DNA of 64,000 nucleotides from a virus. The DNA lies in the IMG/VR virus record IMGVR_UViG_3300037493_003174, positions 18,342 through 82,341 of that record; one strand, 5' to 3'. The position numbers and the translations under genes were made by a program. The notes below the pieces were generated by a model. It was not told where the DNA came from. It searched no databases and saw only the letters and a program-made list of their open reading frames with translations. Shown here in pieces: positions 38,873-46,929 of this stretch. Positions within the stretch are counted from its first letter, which is position 1. Each line of letters starts with the position of its first letter.

Positions 38873-39892
38873 TTACAATTTTACATTACCAATTGCAAGC
38901 TCATAAGGCAAGTCATATCTTCTGTTTTCATAGTGCCACTTGATCTGAGGTACTATGTCTGTTTCAAATTTTTCTTGCCATAAAGCAAGCGTTTCTAAAG
39001 ATACTTGATAAGGGTATACTTGGTTATACTTGTCTACAACAATAAATGTTACTTGCACTGTCCAGTTATGAGCATCTTCACTAGCAACGTACTTCTGAAG
39101 AGCAAGCTTAACATAAATCACTGCCTGAATCCAATACCGGTAATATTCTACAGCATCTTTAAAATCCTGTATAGGTTTACCAGTTGTCTTCAAATCATTG
39201 ACAAATAAAGTCTTAGATGCATTGTCTACTACAATATTATCCAAGACACCTTTAATACCAAATGGTAAATCTCCAATACTTCCGGACAGTAGCAACTCAT
39301 TGTGCACTTCAGTATCTGGATCTCTATCATCTAAATCAAGCTGTAATAGAGACATTACATCTCTGTTTTGTTTTAGTATTTGAACAGACTGTCTGCAGCC
39401 ATCCAGAATTATCTGATCAATTACTGTTTTTTCAGAACTTACTTTCAGAAACTTAAAATATTCTTTGTTTTCTTCTGTCAGGATTTTTTCTATCCTCTGT
39501 TGATCAGTCTTTAATGCTTGGTGCAGATTCATTGCAAGAAGTTGTGTAAGAATCTCTGGCATGTAATCTTCTAGTAATAAAGTATTATTTCCAAGAGTCA
39601 TATGATACTTGAAAATATTATCTACTACTGTTTTGTTATTTCCACTAGGGAGTTTACCTGGTAGCACTACAAAATCATTTTCAAACTTACTTGGTTCTAA
39701 TAAAAGACAATGCAGAACACGCCCTGCTACCAGATGCGCGTCTGTACTATCCTCTCTTTGATTAAGAATGTAATGATTATAAAATGCTATAGGAGAAAAT
39801 AATAGCTTGTTAATTCCACTATAACTAAAGTAAAACTTTTGCTTGTAGAATAATTCTAGTTCATCAGAACCAGTCAAAGTCATCTGACTCAT
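38873..39892 (-). CDS. PD-(D/E)XK nuclease (RecB/RecE-like)
   Basis: 339 residues. GRVLHCLLLEP in the first third and IKGVLDNIVV...FVNDLKTTGKP give the conserved Asp and the D-x-K core of the PD-(D/E)XK fold; YRYWIQAVIYVKLAL is the trailing helix typical of the phage RecE/Cas4-like branch (PDDEXK_1-type). The likely role is 5'-3' exonuclease for recombination or DNA processing, perhaps with the Sak4-like protein. Its start overlaps the previous gene by up to 29 nt (ATG at 39883 is an alternative). Confidence 0.8.
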   Translation of the reverse strand: MSQMTLTGSDELELFYKQKFYFSYSGINKLLFSPIAFYNHYILNQREDSTDAHLVAGRVLHCLLLEPSKFENDFVVLPGKLPSGNNKTVVDNIFKYHMTLGNNTLLLEDYMPEILTQLLAMNLHQALKTDQQRIEKILTEENKEYFKFLKVSSEKTVIDQIILDGCRQSVQILKQNRDVMSLLQLDLDDRDPDTEVHNELLLSGSIGDLPFGIKGVLDNIVVDNASKTLFVNDLKTTGKPIQDFKDAVEYYRYWIQAVIYVKLALQKYVASEDAHNWTVQVTFIVVDKYNQVYPYQVSLETLALWQEKFETDIVPQIKWHYENRRYDLPYELAIGNVKL

Positions 39893-41219
39893 TTGCTTGT
39901 GTTATTTGATTGTTATTTGATTGGGTATCTAAAGCTAATGGAGTTTCTATAACTTCTTTAATTATTTCTTCATCATTAGAATCATTAGAATCTAAAATGT
40001 TCTTAAGCTCAGTTAAATGTTCCTTAGCTTCTAAAGCAATTAACTCTTCCTTAAGTTCATTACGTTCAATTCTAGTAAATGCTTCTGAGATATCTTCATC
40101 AGAAATCTCAAGCACCTCTTCTTCAACTTCAGGAAGAGTTTCCTCAAATTCAGATTGCATTTGATATGAATAATTAACATTCATTTCTGCAAGAAGTTCT
40201 GGAGCTAAAGTAATGTGCTTCATTTTAAAGGTTGAAGTATCTCCTTTTTGTGCAACATCATCACCAATATAACTTAACAAAGTGTTTAGTTTATCAGAAG
40301 TAAGTTGACCCTTTTCTTTAAGAACACTGATTGAGTGATCAGAACCAATCTGAGGATTAGAATGAGTAAGTCCTAACCAACCCAATAAAGATTTAAAGTT
40401 AACATGAGTTTTAGTGTGGCTATTATAAAATACATCTCCATGATAATAGAAAAGAATTATCAAATGAACTAGACTTGCACTGTATTTACAGTTTGCCATA
40501 ATTTCCATAGCCAATACTGTATTGTCATTATCAGAACTCTCTAGCATTATCTTTAGTTGGTTATAAACAGTATGATCAATAACGGCAGCTTCATCACCAT
40601 TTAACTGGTCAATGATTGTTGACTCATCATATACAGAAGCTTGATTTGCAAGATCAACAATTACTTTGAAATCCTCAAGAACAGAAGTTATTTTTTCTTG
40701 TTTTGGTTCACGGTTGTATTTATAAACATACTTCATGATAAGTCTAGAAGTTGGTCTATCAACAAATACACACTTTTCTGTATAAAATTCTAGTGCATCA
40801 ACAATCTTTTGATAATGGTGATCATCCAAAGAATCTTGAAAATTACTAAATTCTGTCAATGCTATAAAATCAGATGTTTTAATTTTGAAGGCCCAAGTTG
40901 ATGTTACAACTTTATTTAAGGTATTATTATTTGCAATAAACACATTTGCTTTTGCGGGATCTCTTACTGTTCTTATACCAGATTCATCACAAAGATTTTT
41001 AAATTTATTTCTTGGAACATGTACACCGGGTAAGAAAAATACCTTATCTCCATTTGTTGGAACATAATCTGATTTAGAAATAGGCAAGATAAGATCTTTA
41101 TCATTACCAATTTCTCCAAGAAGAACAGATATACTATAACTAGTTTCACTTCCCATGTCACTAAAGTCATCACACCAGTAACCTAAGTCTGAGCTAAAGT
41201 TTAAAATTGTTTTACTCAT
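39864..41219 (-). CDS. Hypothetical replication-region protein with acidic aromatic tail
   Basis: 451 residues from the ATG at 41219 (MSKTILNF). A longer form from 41246 would start inside the loop of a terminator hairpin and is rejected. Residues 1-360 look globular with no recognised motif; the rest is Glu-rich helix and an unstructured tail ending DDFDWF, like an SSB-type tip. It is the first gene after the hairpin at 41221 and leads the run with the PD-(D/E)XK nuclease. Function unknown; protein recruitment at replication sites is speculation from the tail. Confidence 0.65.
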   Translation of the reverse strand: MSKTILNFSSDLGYWCDDFSDMGSETSYSISVLLGEIGNDKDLILPISKSDYVPTNGDKVFFLPGVHVPRNKFKNLCDESGIRTVRDPAKANVFIANNNTLNKVVTSTWAFKIKTSDFIALTEFSNFQDSLDDHHYQKIVDALEFYTEKCVFVDRPTSRLIMKYVYKYNREPKQEKITSVLEDFKVIVDLANQASVYDESTIIDQLNGDEAAVIDHTVYNQLKIMLESSDNDNTVLAMEIMANCKYSASLVHLIILFYYHGDVFYNSHTKTHVNFKSLLGWLGLTHSNPQIGSDHSISVLKEKGQLTSDKLNTLLSYIGDDVAQKGDTSTFKMKHITLAPELLAEMNVNYSYQMQSEFEETLPEVEEEVLEISDEDISEAFTRIERNELKEELIALEAKEHLTELKNILDSNDSNDEEIIKEVIETPLALDTQSNNNQITQANESDDFDWF

Positions 41220-41220
41220 A

Positions 41221-41255
41221 TTTAAAAAATAAAAGAAAGGGGTCATTACACCCCT
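41221..41255 (-). terminator. Terminator-like hairpin after the AAA+ gene
   Basis: AGGGGT (41238-41243), loop CATTAC, ACCCCT (41250-41255). On the minus strand an A/U-rich tract with six consecutive U follows. It lies between the AAA+ gene stop and the next start, only 1 nt upstream of that ATG. Confidence 0.75.
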
Positions 41256-41314
41256 CTCAAGTTTGTATTGAGTTGAAAAATGGTTTATTAATTTGGAAAA
41301 GCTTGAGGCTTCAC

Positions 41315-42505
41315 TTACTTAACAGCCATCTTTACAACATTAGCATTTAGCATTAGCTTACTAAATTTAAGCTTGTTTCCATTAACAATCTCCTTGATCA
41401 TTAAGTATCTCACATCATCATTAAATGCAGCACAATCTGTTGTTAGTTTAATCAAACGGTTAGCAATTGAATCAGTTACTGTATTACTCTCAGCATGTAG
41501 CAAAGAATAATTTATCACACGTGTAGCAATTACACTTGAGATATCAGCTCTAAAGTCATCATCTTCACCAACAGCATTCTTCAAGGCTCCCATCACATAT
41601 GCTTCATCTTTAGTCAAGATATCTTCCGGGGAAATAATCTTGTCTAATTTATTATTAATGAACATAGTAAACATGGAACTAAAGTCTACTCCTACTGAGC
41701 CTTCACCAATCATTTGAATAAGAGGCAACTTATCCTCAAACTTAGGAATAGAACTAATCCCGTTGAAGAAAGTTGTAATTGCTCTTGGATTCACGCTTTG
41801 GTTTACTAGCTCAGGGTGCATTAGCATAAAGTTAATACATCTACCATCAATAGCAGTTGTCTCAGCCCACTTTGCCCATACATCTTTATCAAATTTTAGA
41901 CCCACAGAAATAAATCTTGTCTTTTGAGCTACATCCAAGCTAGTCACATTATAGTCACCATTGTCTGGATTAGTAGTCAAGATTACATGCCAGTTCTTTG
42001 GAAGTTTCCATGATACATATTCTTGTCTGTCTAAGATCTCCATGGTAGCTTGCATAAATCTATGGTCAGCTCTAGTATAATCATCAAGAATCAAGAAGCC
42101 ACCTTCACCTTTACCCTGAATCCATTCAGGAGCAGCATGTGACATACGTTTTGCAACAACTTTGTATCCTTTCTTTACAGCTGCATCAATCTGAGCTTCA
42201 TTTATCCAGGTAGTTTTACCTTCAGCATTTTGTATTTCAAATTCCTTTACAGGAAAACCCACTAAGTCACCTAATTCTTCTAACTGAGATAGATTAAGCT
42301 TTACAACTTGCATGCTCATCTCTTTACCCAACTGCATAATAGCTGAAGTTTTACCAAGTCCGGCATCACCTTCAATATTAATTGCTACAGGAACTTTTCC
42401 TTCTTTCTGAATATGTTGGTTATTATTAACCATGTGTTTGATGAAATCTTTTAACTCATCAACATTTAACAAAACTTGTGAATTCTCTACTTTTTTTCTT
42501 GACAT
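41315..42505 (-). CDS. MoxR-type AAA+ ATPase
   Basis: 396 residues. Walker A is GDAGLGKT (46-53), Walker B GGFLILDDYTRA, sensor 1 WHVILTTNPDN, and VNPRAITTFFN is a plausible arginine/sensor region. The pattern fits MoxR/YifB-like AAA+ proteins, which usually act as chaperones with a VWA-domain partner. Here the partner is encoded immediately upstream with an 11-nt gap. The pair likely remodels or inserts metal into a target; the target is unknown. Confidence 0.85.
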   Translation of the reverse strand: MSRKKVENSQVLLNVDELKDFIKHMVNNNQHIQKEGKVPVAINIEGDAGLGKTSAIMQLGKEMSMQVVKLNLSQLEELGDLVGFPVKEFEIQNAEGKTTWINEAQIDAAVKKGYKVVAKRMSHAAPEWIQGKGEGGFLILDDYTRADHRFMQATMEILDRQEYVSWKLPKNWHVILTTNPDNGDYNVTSLDVAQKTRFISVGLKFDKDVWAKWAETTAIDGRCINFMLMHPELVNQSVNPRAITTFFNGISSIPKFEDKLPLIQMIGEGSVGVDFSSMFTMFINNKLDKIISPEDILTKDEAYVMGALKNAVGEDDDFRADISSVIATRVINYSLLHAESNTVTDSIANRLIKLTTDCAAFNDDVRYLMIKEIVNGNKLKFSKLMLNANVVKMAVK

Positions 42506-42516
42506 TGCTTTAATTT

Positions 42517-43821
42517 TTAAAGTTCTAATTTGATAATTCTTCCAGGAAGATCTTCATTCATACTTGATCTTTCAGATAACACCCACAATGTTGGACCTTT
42601 TGGTAAGACACTTGCGCTGCATTCACCATCTGTAAAATATACAAGACTGGTATATAATTTATTGTTTTCATTAAAATATTCAATGACAGGATCAAATTGA
42701 GTCCCACCTCTACCTTGTACTTTTAAATCAAGTTCTCCTCTGTAAGGATCAATTGATTTAATTTGTGTATCACATTGTATCACTGTAATATCAACACCAG
42801 CTTTATAAATATGATGCATTTCATTCATAAACTCTGCAAGTTCAGTATCACTTACAGAAGCTGAAGTATCAATGGCCAACAACATGTGTTGTTTCATTTT
42901 TATTTTAAGACCAGGATTATCAGAGAATCTTCTATTCTCTTTTCTCCGGATCTTTTTAGTGAACACTCTAGTGCTAACACCAGTAAATCTTCTAATATAA
43001 CCCCGCCAGTCAAATTTTGGTGGAACTACTTCATCAATTTCTATCAGTCCTTCAATTTCTCCAGGAACAGTTCCATGTTTCTTAATAGTCTGCTCTTTAG
43101 CATCAGATAGAAGTTTTTGTACTTGCTTATCTAATAACTTTTGCTCAGCTTCACTAAGATTATCAAACTCTTCCCATGTTCCATGATCTGGAGTATTACC
43201 ATCTTGAATATTATCTAGAAGTTGATCAAGATGAGGATTACTACAAGTGCCGTTTTTATCTTTTTCATCTTGTGCTTCTTTCAACTTATCATAATAGTAT
43301 CTAGAGCCTGCTTTTGCATCCCAACCTTTGTCAACGTAATCTTCAAAGATAATACCTCTAGGAGGAATAGCATCATATTCAGCTTTAGATTGCTCTTCAG
43401 TCATAGATCCATCTTCTAGACCTTGTTTTACTTTAGCTTTTACAGCATCAACTAACTGTTGATACTGATCAGCATTCATATCATCTCCAGGAAGCCAACC
43501 ATTTTCAATATATTGGTTAAGTTCCATGTCCATAGCAACATTTGCTCTTTTCTTATCAGAAAATTTAAAATACATGCTAAGGTGCCCAAAGGCTATATGT
43601 AATAATTCATGTTTTAAGATACCAAGCTTATGTAAATCAGGTAATTTATCCCAGAACTCCTCATTGATTTCTAGTTGATAATTTATACCCATTTTACTTA
43701 CGCCAGCCGTTGGTACTCTTTTGCTCCAAAACTTATTCAACATAATGAGAAAGATACCATAATAAGGCTCTTTCAACATCAAGTCTTTAGTTGCTTTGCT
43801 TAATGATTCATTTCTTGTCAT
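42517..43821 (-). CDS. VWA-like protein with N-terminal HExxH metallopeptidase domain
   Basis: 434 residues. HELLHIAFGH at 71-80 is a zinc-peptidase motif of the putative metallopeptidase domain (PF13203-like). The C-terminal part has MLLAIDTSASVSDTEL, a MIDAS-type DxSxS start of a VWA-like domain (PF09967-like), and FTDGECS. The middle is a charged linker. The same two-domain arrangement is known in bacterial genes next to MoxR ATPases. It overlaps the gene before it by 4 nt and precedes the AAA+ gene, so the three are likely one operon. Confidence 0.85.
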   Translation of the reverse strand: MTRNESLSKATKDLMLKEPYYGIFLIMLNKFWSKRVPTAGVSKMGINYQLEINEEFWDKLPDLHKLGILKHELLHIAFGHLSMYFKFSDKKRANVAMDMELNQYIENGWLPGDDMNADQYQQLVDAVKAKVKQGLEDGSMTEEQSKAEYDAIPPRGIIFEDYVDKGWDAKAGSRYYYDKLKEAQDEKDKNGTCSNPHLDQLLDNIQDGNTPDHGTWEEFDNLSEAEQKLLDKQVQKLLSDAKEQTIKKHGTVPGEIEGLIEIDEVVPPKFDWRGYIRRFTGVSTRVFTKKIRRKENRRFSDNPGLKIKMKQHMLLAIDTSASVSDTELAEFMNEMHHIYKAGVDITVIQCDTQIKSIDPYRGELDLKVQGRGGTQFDPVIEYFNENNKLYTSLVYFTDGECSASVLPKGPTLWVLSERSSMNEDLPGRIIKLEL

Positions 43822-44222
43822 TCTTTTAGTTCAATATTAATGTTAAACTTATCAGCCGGATAGCCTAGTTGTCCTAAAAATCCTACCATATCTACAACAA
43901 AATATTCTAGATACAATTCCATTGAAGCTTTACTAGCTTTTTTTTCTGTCATTATAGACAAACATTTACCGCTTGTTAAAGCTACTGCACTTGAAGAATC
44001 TACATGTTTATTAATAATAAGCCATGCTTTTGAACAGTGCTTTTCCCATTCACTTACAGGTAATTTTGCGTACTTATATAGTACTAGTAACTCACCCAAA
44101 TACTCTTTCAGATCTGCATTTTTCAGAGCTTCAAATGCTACAGTATGATTTTCTTTATCTGTAGATTTTAGCATTCCTAATAAATTCTTTGTTTCTTCTT
44201 TGTCAAACTTTACTTTACTCAT
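43818..44222 (-). CDS. Hypothetical protein upstream of the VWA/AAA+ pair
   Basis: 134 residues, mostly helical and charged (NLLGMLKSTDKENHTVAFEAL). No family recognised. It overlaps the VWA gene by 4 nt (ATGA-type) and the gene before it by 4 nt, so its product could be an accessory of the MoxR-VWA module; this is inferred only from coupling. Confidence 0.6.
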   Translation of the reverse strand: MSKVKFDKEETKNLLGMLKSTDKENHTVAFEALKNADLKEYLGELLVLYKYAKLPVSEWEKHCSKAWLIINKHVDSSSAVALTSGKCLSIMTEKKASKASMELYLEYFVVDMVGFLGQLGYPADKFNINIELKE

Positions 44223-44413
44223 AATTCTTCAGTTTTTAATCCTTCTTCATCTAAATAATCTAATTCCATTAATTCACCATTTAAGTCCATCATAATCATG
44301 TATGCAGGATTATCTGTATCAACAGCATCCATGTCATAATTACTTTCTAAAAGTTCTATAGCTTCATTAATTAAAGCTTCTACTTTTTCTCTAATTTGTT
44401 TTACTCTTTCCAT
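44219..44413 (-). CDS. Small helical hypothetical protein
   Basis: 64 residues, strongly helical with a Glu-rich C-terminus (INEAIELLESNYDMD). Its leader, AAAGACTAATGG on the minus strand, matches those of the genes at 44874 and 45282. It overlaps the next gene by 4 nt. Function unknown. Confidence 0.55.
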   Translation of the reverse strand: MERVKQIREKVEALINEAIELLESNYDMDAVDTDNPAYMIMMDLNGELMELDYLDEEGLKTEEL

Positions 44414-44426
44414 TAGTCTTTAATTT
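44411..44426 (-). promoter_or_regulatory. Repeated start-site leader, family A (TTAAA...AAGACTAATG)
   Basis: Minus-strand sequence TTTAAAATTAAAGACTAATG precedes the gene at 44413. Near-identical leaders occur at 44872-44886 (AAAACAAAAGACTAATG), 45280-45297 (TTAAAAATTGAAGACTAATG) and 45418 (AAAATAGAAGACTGATG). Because Shine-Dalgarno sites are absent, this may be a phage translation or promoter signal, or a relic of gene duplication. Confidence 0.4.
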
Positions 44427-44686
44427 TAAATGTTTTTTTTAAAACTTACTTTTATAAAATACTTTACTGCATTCCAAAAAGATTTAGGAAAATAAATATT
44501 ATATAAGTAAATAGTTCTAGGAGCTACAATAAACCCTTTCTTTAGTTTTTGTCCATCTAACCAGTGGTTGTCTTTATAAATCCAACACAACCAATACTTT
44601 TTACTTTTTAATATTACTCTACCTTGTACAGGATACTTTTGAGCATCTTCTCTTTTTACACCTCTATAGTCATAAAATGTTCTCAT
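44426..44686 (-). CDS. Hypothetical protein rich in Lys, Tyr and Trp
   Basis: 86 residues, basic and aromatic (KKYWLCWIYKDNHWLDG). No family recognised. It overlaps the preceding gene by 4 nt and belongs to the run of small leftward genes between the primase and the VWA protein. Confidence 0.55.
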   Translation of the reverse strand: MRTFYDYRGVKREDAQKYPVQGRVILKSKKYWLCWIYKDNHWLDGQKLKKGFIVAPRTIYLYNIYFPKSFWNAVKYFIKVSFKKNI

Positions 44687-44874
44687 ACTTTTGCTTTTTG
44701 TATAAAATGTTTTGCTACTTCAGGAATGTGTTTCTTATAGTAAGGTTGTTCAGACTTACACCATTGTTTCACCTGATCTTTTGTTTCAAATTTTTGATAA
44801 GAAAATGTTACTTCCAACTCATTAATGAAGTCTTGAACTGTCCAACCTTCCCATATGTGCCTATTATTTTCCAT
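44683..44874 (-). CDS. Small conserved-looking phage protein
   Basis: 63 residues, begins MENNRHIWEGWTVQDFINEL, a pattern I associate with small hypothetical proteins of Bacteroidota phages. It has a family A leader. A role cannot be assigned. Confidence 0.6.
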   Translation of the reverse strand: MENNRHIWEGWTVQDFINELEVTFSYQKFETKDQVKQWCKSEQPYYKKHIPEVAKHFIQKAKV

Positions 44875-44886
44875 TAGTCTTTTGTT

Positions 44887-45282
44887 TTAATATGATTTAC
44901 CTGTTTCTTTTTCATACTTCATTTGCCACTCAGATGCTTTTGCTAAATCAAAATTATGATGATAAAAATCTGCTGCAAGCATTAAAAGTGTTGAATCATA
45001 CATGTCTTTTGTTACATACATTTTAGTCCAAATAGCTTCTATATTTTCTAAACTTTTTCTAACATCATGACCTTCATTAATCCATTTTTCATATATGCCA
45101 TAAAGACCATGAAAATCTACAGGAAAAGTCATAATAAAAGCATAAGTGTCTTTATTATAATTAGTGTTTTCTTTTACAAAAATTGGTACTTCTCCAAGAG
45201 GTTTTTGCCAACCTAATTCTGTCATTATAATGTCAATCTTAGGTGTATCATACACTTTTTGTGTAAATGCATTTTCTTCCAT
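44887..45282 (-). CDS. Hypothetical protein
   Basis: 131 residues, soluble, with an aromatic-rich middle (FPVDFHGLYGIYEKWINEG) and a helical C-terminus (EWQMKYEKETG). No family recognised. It has the family A leader AAGACTAATGG at its start. Confidence 0.55.
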   Translation of the reverse strand: MEENAFTQKVYDTPKIDIIMTELGWQKPLGEVPIFVKENTNYNKDTYAFIMTFPVDFHGLYGIYEKWINEGHDVRKSLENIEAIWTKMYVTKDMYDSTLLMLAADFYHHNFDLAKASEWQMKYEKETGKSY

Positions 45283-45295
45283 TAGTCTTCAATTT

Positions 45296-45418
45296 TTAAG
45301 GTTTATAATCAATTTTTATTTCTAAAAATAACCATACATAACTAGCATGCATTCCTTTTGATTTTTTTGGAATTAATTTCCATTCCAATAAATTAATTTT
45401 TAATGTTATTTGTTTCAT
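45296..45418 (-). CDS. Tiny hypothetical protein (40 residues)
   Basis: ATG at 45418 shares its A with the TGA stop of the upstream gene (ATGA overlap), and the leader GAAGACTGATG resembles family A. The product is basic with beta-like alternation (QITLKINLLEWKLIPKK). The coupling and leader support it; the small size leaves doubt. Confidence 0.45.
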   Translation of the reverse strand: MKQITLKINLLEWKLIPKKSKGMHASYVWLFLEIKIDYKP

Positions 45419-45759
45419 CAGTCTTCTATTTTTAGTGTTTTAATCATCCATTCTGTGGGTGTATTTATATTATCAACCCACTCTTTAGCAGTAGGAATGT
45501 AATTATTACAATCCTCTTTTACATGTTGTTCTCCAATATATCTGACATATACATCTTTACCATCACAGTTAGTAATAGTCATACCAAATCTTTTTTCACA
45601 TTCAAAGATACCTTCACTGTGGTGACGGAACATTCTATGTTTACTGTGTCCAATCCATGCTTTAGTTTCATCAAACCATTTATGAATCTCTATATAATCT
45701 ATTGCTGAACCACCAAACTTTCTAGCTGATGATATAGCATGTTGCCAAGGATGTGCCAT
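45418..45759 (-). CDS. DUF6915-like protein
   Basis: 113 residues. MAHPWQHAISSARKFGG, HRMFRHHSEGIFECEKRFG and YVRYIGEQHVKEDC match a family of unknown function widely spread in bacteria and phages (I believe it is annotated DUF6915). The conserved His and Glu could bind metal. It lies head to tail with overlapping stops and starts on both sides. Confidence 0.7.
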   Translation of the reverse strand: MAHPWQHAISSARKFGGSAIDYIEIHKWFDETKAWIGHSKHRMFRHHSEGIFECEKRFGMTITNCDGKDVYVRYIGEQHVKEDCNNYIPTAKEWVDNINTPTEWMIKTLKIED

Positions 45760-45944
45760 TACTTCTTTTTTAAATGTTCAATTACTCTTTCCCAATAAGA
45801 TCTAGCTTTCATTCTACCATCTTTATATGGTGCTAAAGCAAGAGTTGCTATTGCAGACTTTAATGACTCTTCTTTAGCATTTTCAATTCCATGAAGTTTT
45901 ACAGCATACTGATAAATGTGTTCTGCTTTTTCTTTCTCAAACAT
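45759..45944 (-). CDS. Small helical hypothetical protein
   Basis: 61 residues from the ATG at 45944; a GTG one codon earlier is possible but less likely. Helical, Lys/Glu-rich (FEKEKAEHIYQYAVKLHG). It overlaps the preceding gene by 8 nt and the next by 1 nt. Confidence 0.55.
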   Translation of the reverse strand: MFEKEKAEHIYQYAVKLHGIENAKEESLKSAIATLALAPYKDGRMKARSYWERVIEHLKKK

Positions 45945-46344
45945 CACTTCTCTTATCTAATAAACTACCTTTATGAAAAAATTCTTCATAATCAATAATT
46001 CTTACATTACTATTTATAATATATTTTCCTGAAGGAATACATATACATAATTCTCCAAAACCACCTTCATTATTCCACCAATCTTCTATATTATTAAGAA
46101 TTTTTCCTTGTGCAAAATCTTCAATTAAAGAATAAGCACTTGAGTCTAATTCAGCTAAATTATAATCATTATCCCAGTCATCAATATTATTATTTACATC
46201 TTGTGGAGTATCACATTTTTCTTTTGTATATCCAATCCATTCTATGGCACCGTCATCTCCACCACCATCATATTTTACCTTAATTCCGGTAACACTAAGA
46301 TCAGCCAACTTAAGAAGAAGGCCTGTTATTTCTATTTCTGTCAT
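45937..46344 (-). CDS. DUF6878-like protein
   Basis: 135 residues. VKYDGGGDDGAIEWIG followed by LIEDFAQGKILNNIEDWWNNEGGFGEL matches the pattern of a small bacterial family of unknown function (DUF6878 by memory). Rich in Asp. Such genes often accompany DUF6915 genes in mobile elements; here the two are one gene apart. Confidence 0.65.
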   Translation of the reverse strand: MTEIEITGLLLKLADLSVTGIKVKYDGGGDDGAIEWIGYTKEKCDTPQDVNNNIDDWDNDYNLAELDSSAYSLIEDFAQGKILNNIEDWWNNEGGFGELCICIPSGKYIINSNVRIIDYEEFFHKGSLLDKRSDV

Positions 46345-46346
46345 AA

Positions 46347-46772
46347 TTATTTTGTTTTGTAAAACCTACCTAATATGTTTCCATTTAGGAATTCTTCTTT
46401 CTCAAGCACTTCATATTTAAATTGGTGCTTTACTTCTTGATAAGTCAATTCCATACCTGTAAAACAGATCATTAGAATTTCCCTTTTGATCATAACACCT
46501 GCTTTGTGAGCATCTTTAAGAGTTTTATTACTACTGTAATAATTCATAAAGTCAGGTTTTATCTCTCTAGTATACTTTTTTAGTCTTTTGTCTGTAGTCA
46601 AGGCTAAAGCTTTCTTACCTAAAGGTTTCTTTTTATTGGTAAAGAAATTTTTCTTACCAATGTATGCAACAAACTTACCATCAATGATAGTAGTCATAAT
46701 ATAGATGAATCCAATACCATGTTGTGGTATACAGAACTCATCAAACTCTTTACCTTTGTATATCCAACTCAT
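46347..46772 (-). CDS. Putative GIY-YIG-like endonuclease
   Basis: 141 residues. GFIYIMTTIIDGKFVAYIGKK gives the GIY...YIG pair, followed by FMNYYSSNKTL and KREILMICFTGMELTYQEVKHQF, a layout seen in T4-like phage proteins annotated as putative endonucleases. The usual catalytic Arg, Glu and Asn positions were not verified. It could be a free-standing homing enzyme or a domesticated repair or packaging factor. Confidence 0.6.
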   Translation of the reverse strand: MSWIYKGKEFDEFCIPQHGIGFIYIMTTIIDGKFVAYIGKKNFFTNKKKPLGKKALALTTDKRLKKYTREIKPDFMNYYSSNKTLKDAHKAGVMIKREILMICFTGMELTYQEVKHQFKYEVLEKEEFLNGNILGRFYKTK

Positions 46773-46773
46773 G

Positions 46774-46929
46774 CTACTTATGTTTATATCTTTTCATATC
46801 CCAATCTGCAATAGTACTTACCATTGTAGCTAATACTTGTATAGCTTCTTCTACAGATCTACTTTCAAAACTTAATCTTGCTTTTGTTACTTTATGTTTA
46901 AAAACATAATCATACATTGGATTTTTCAT
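46774..46929 (-). CDS. Small hypothetical protein (51 residues)
   Basis: ATG at 46929 overlaps the primase stop (ATGA), and the stop at 46774 lies 1 nt before the next start. The product has a beta-like start (MYDYVFKHKVTKARLSFES) and a helix (SVEEAIQVLATMV), recalling small phage proteins with one beta-alpha unit. Function unknown. Confidence 0.6.
   Translation of the reverse strand: MKNPMYDYVFKHKVTKARLSFESRSVEEAIQVLATMVSTIADWDMKRYKHK

Noticed and set aside
39864-41246. Longer start at 41246 for the acidic-tailed protein
   Set aside because: The ATG lies in the loop of a terminator hairpin; the ATG at 41219 follows the hairpin and begins a better N-terminus.
46724-46909. 61-codon plus-strand ORF
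   Set aside because: Antisense to the start of the GIY-YIG-like gene and a 51-codon gene with better start and spacing.
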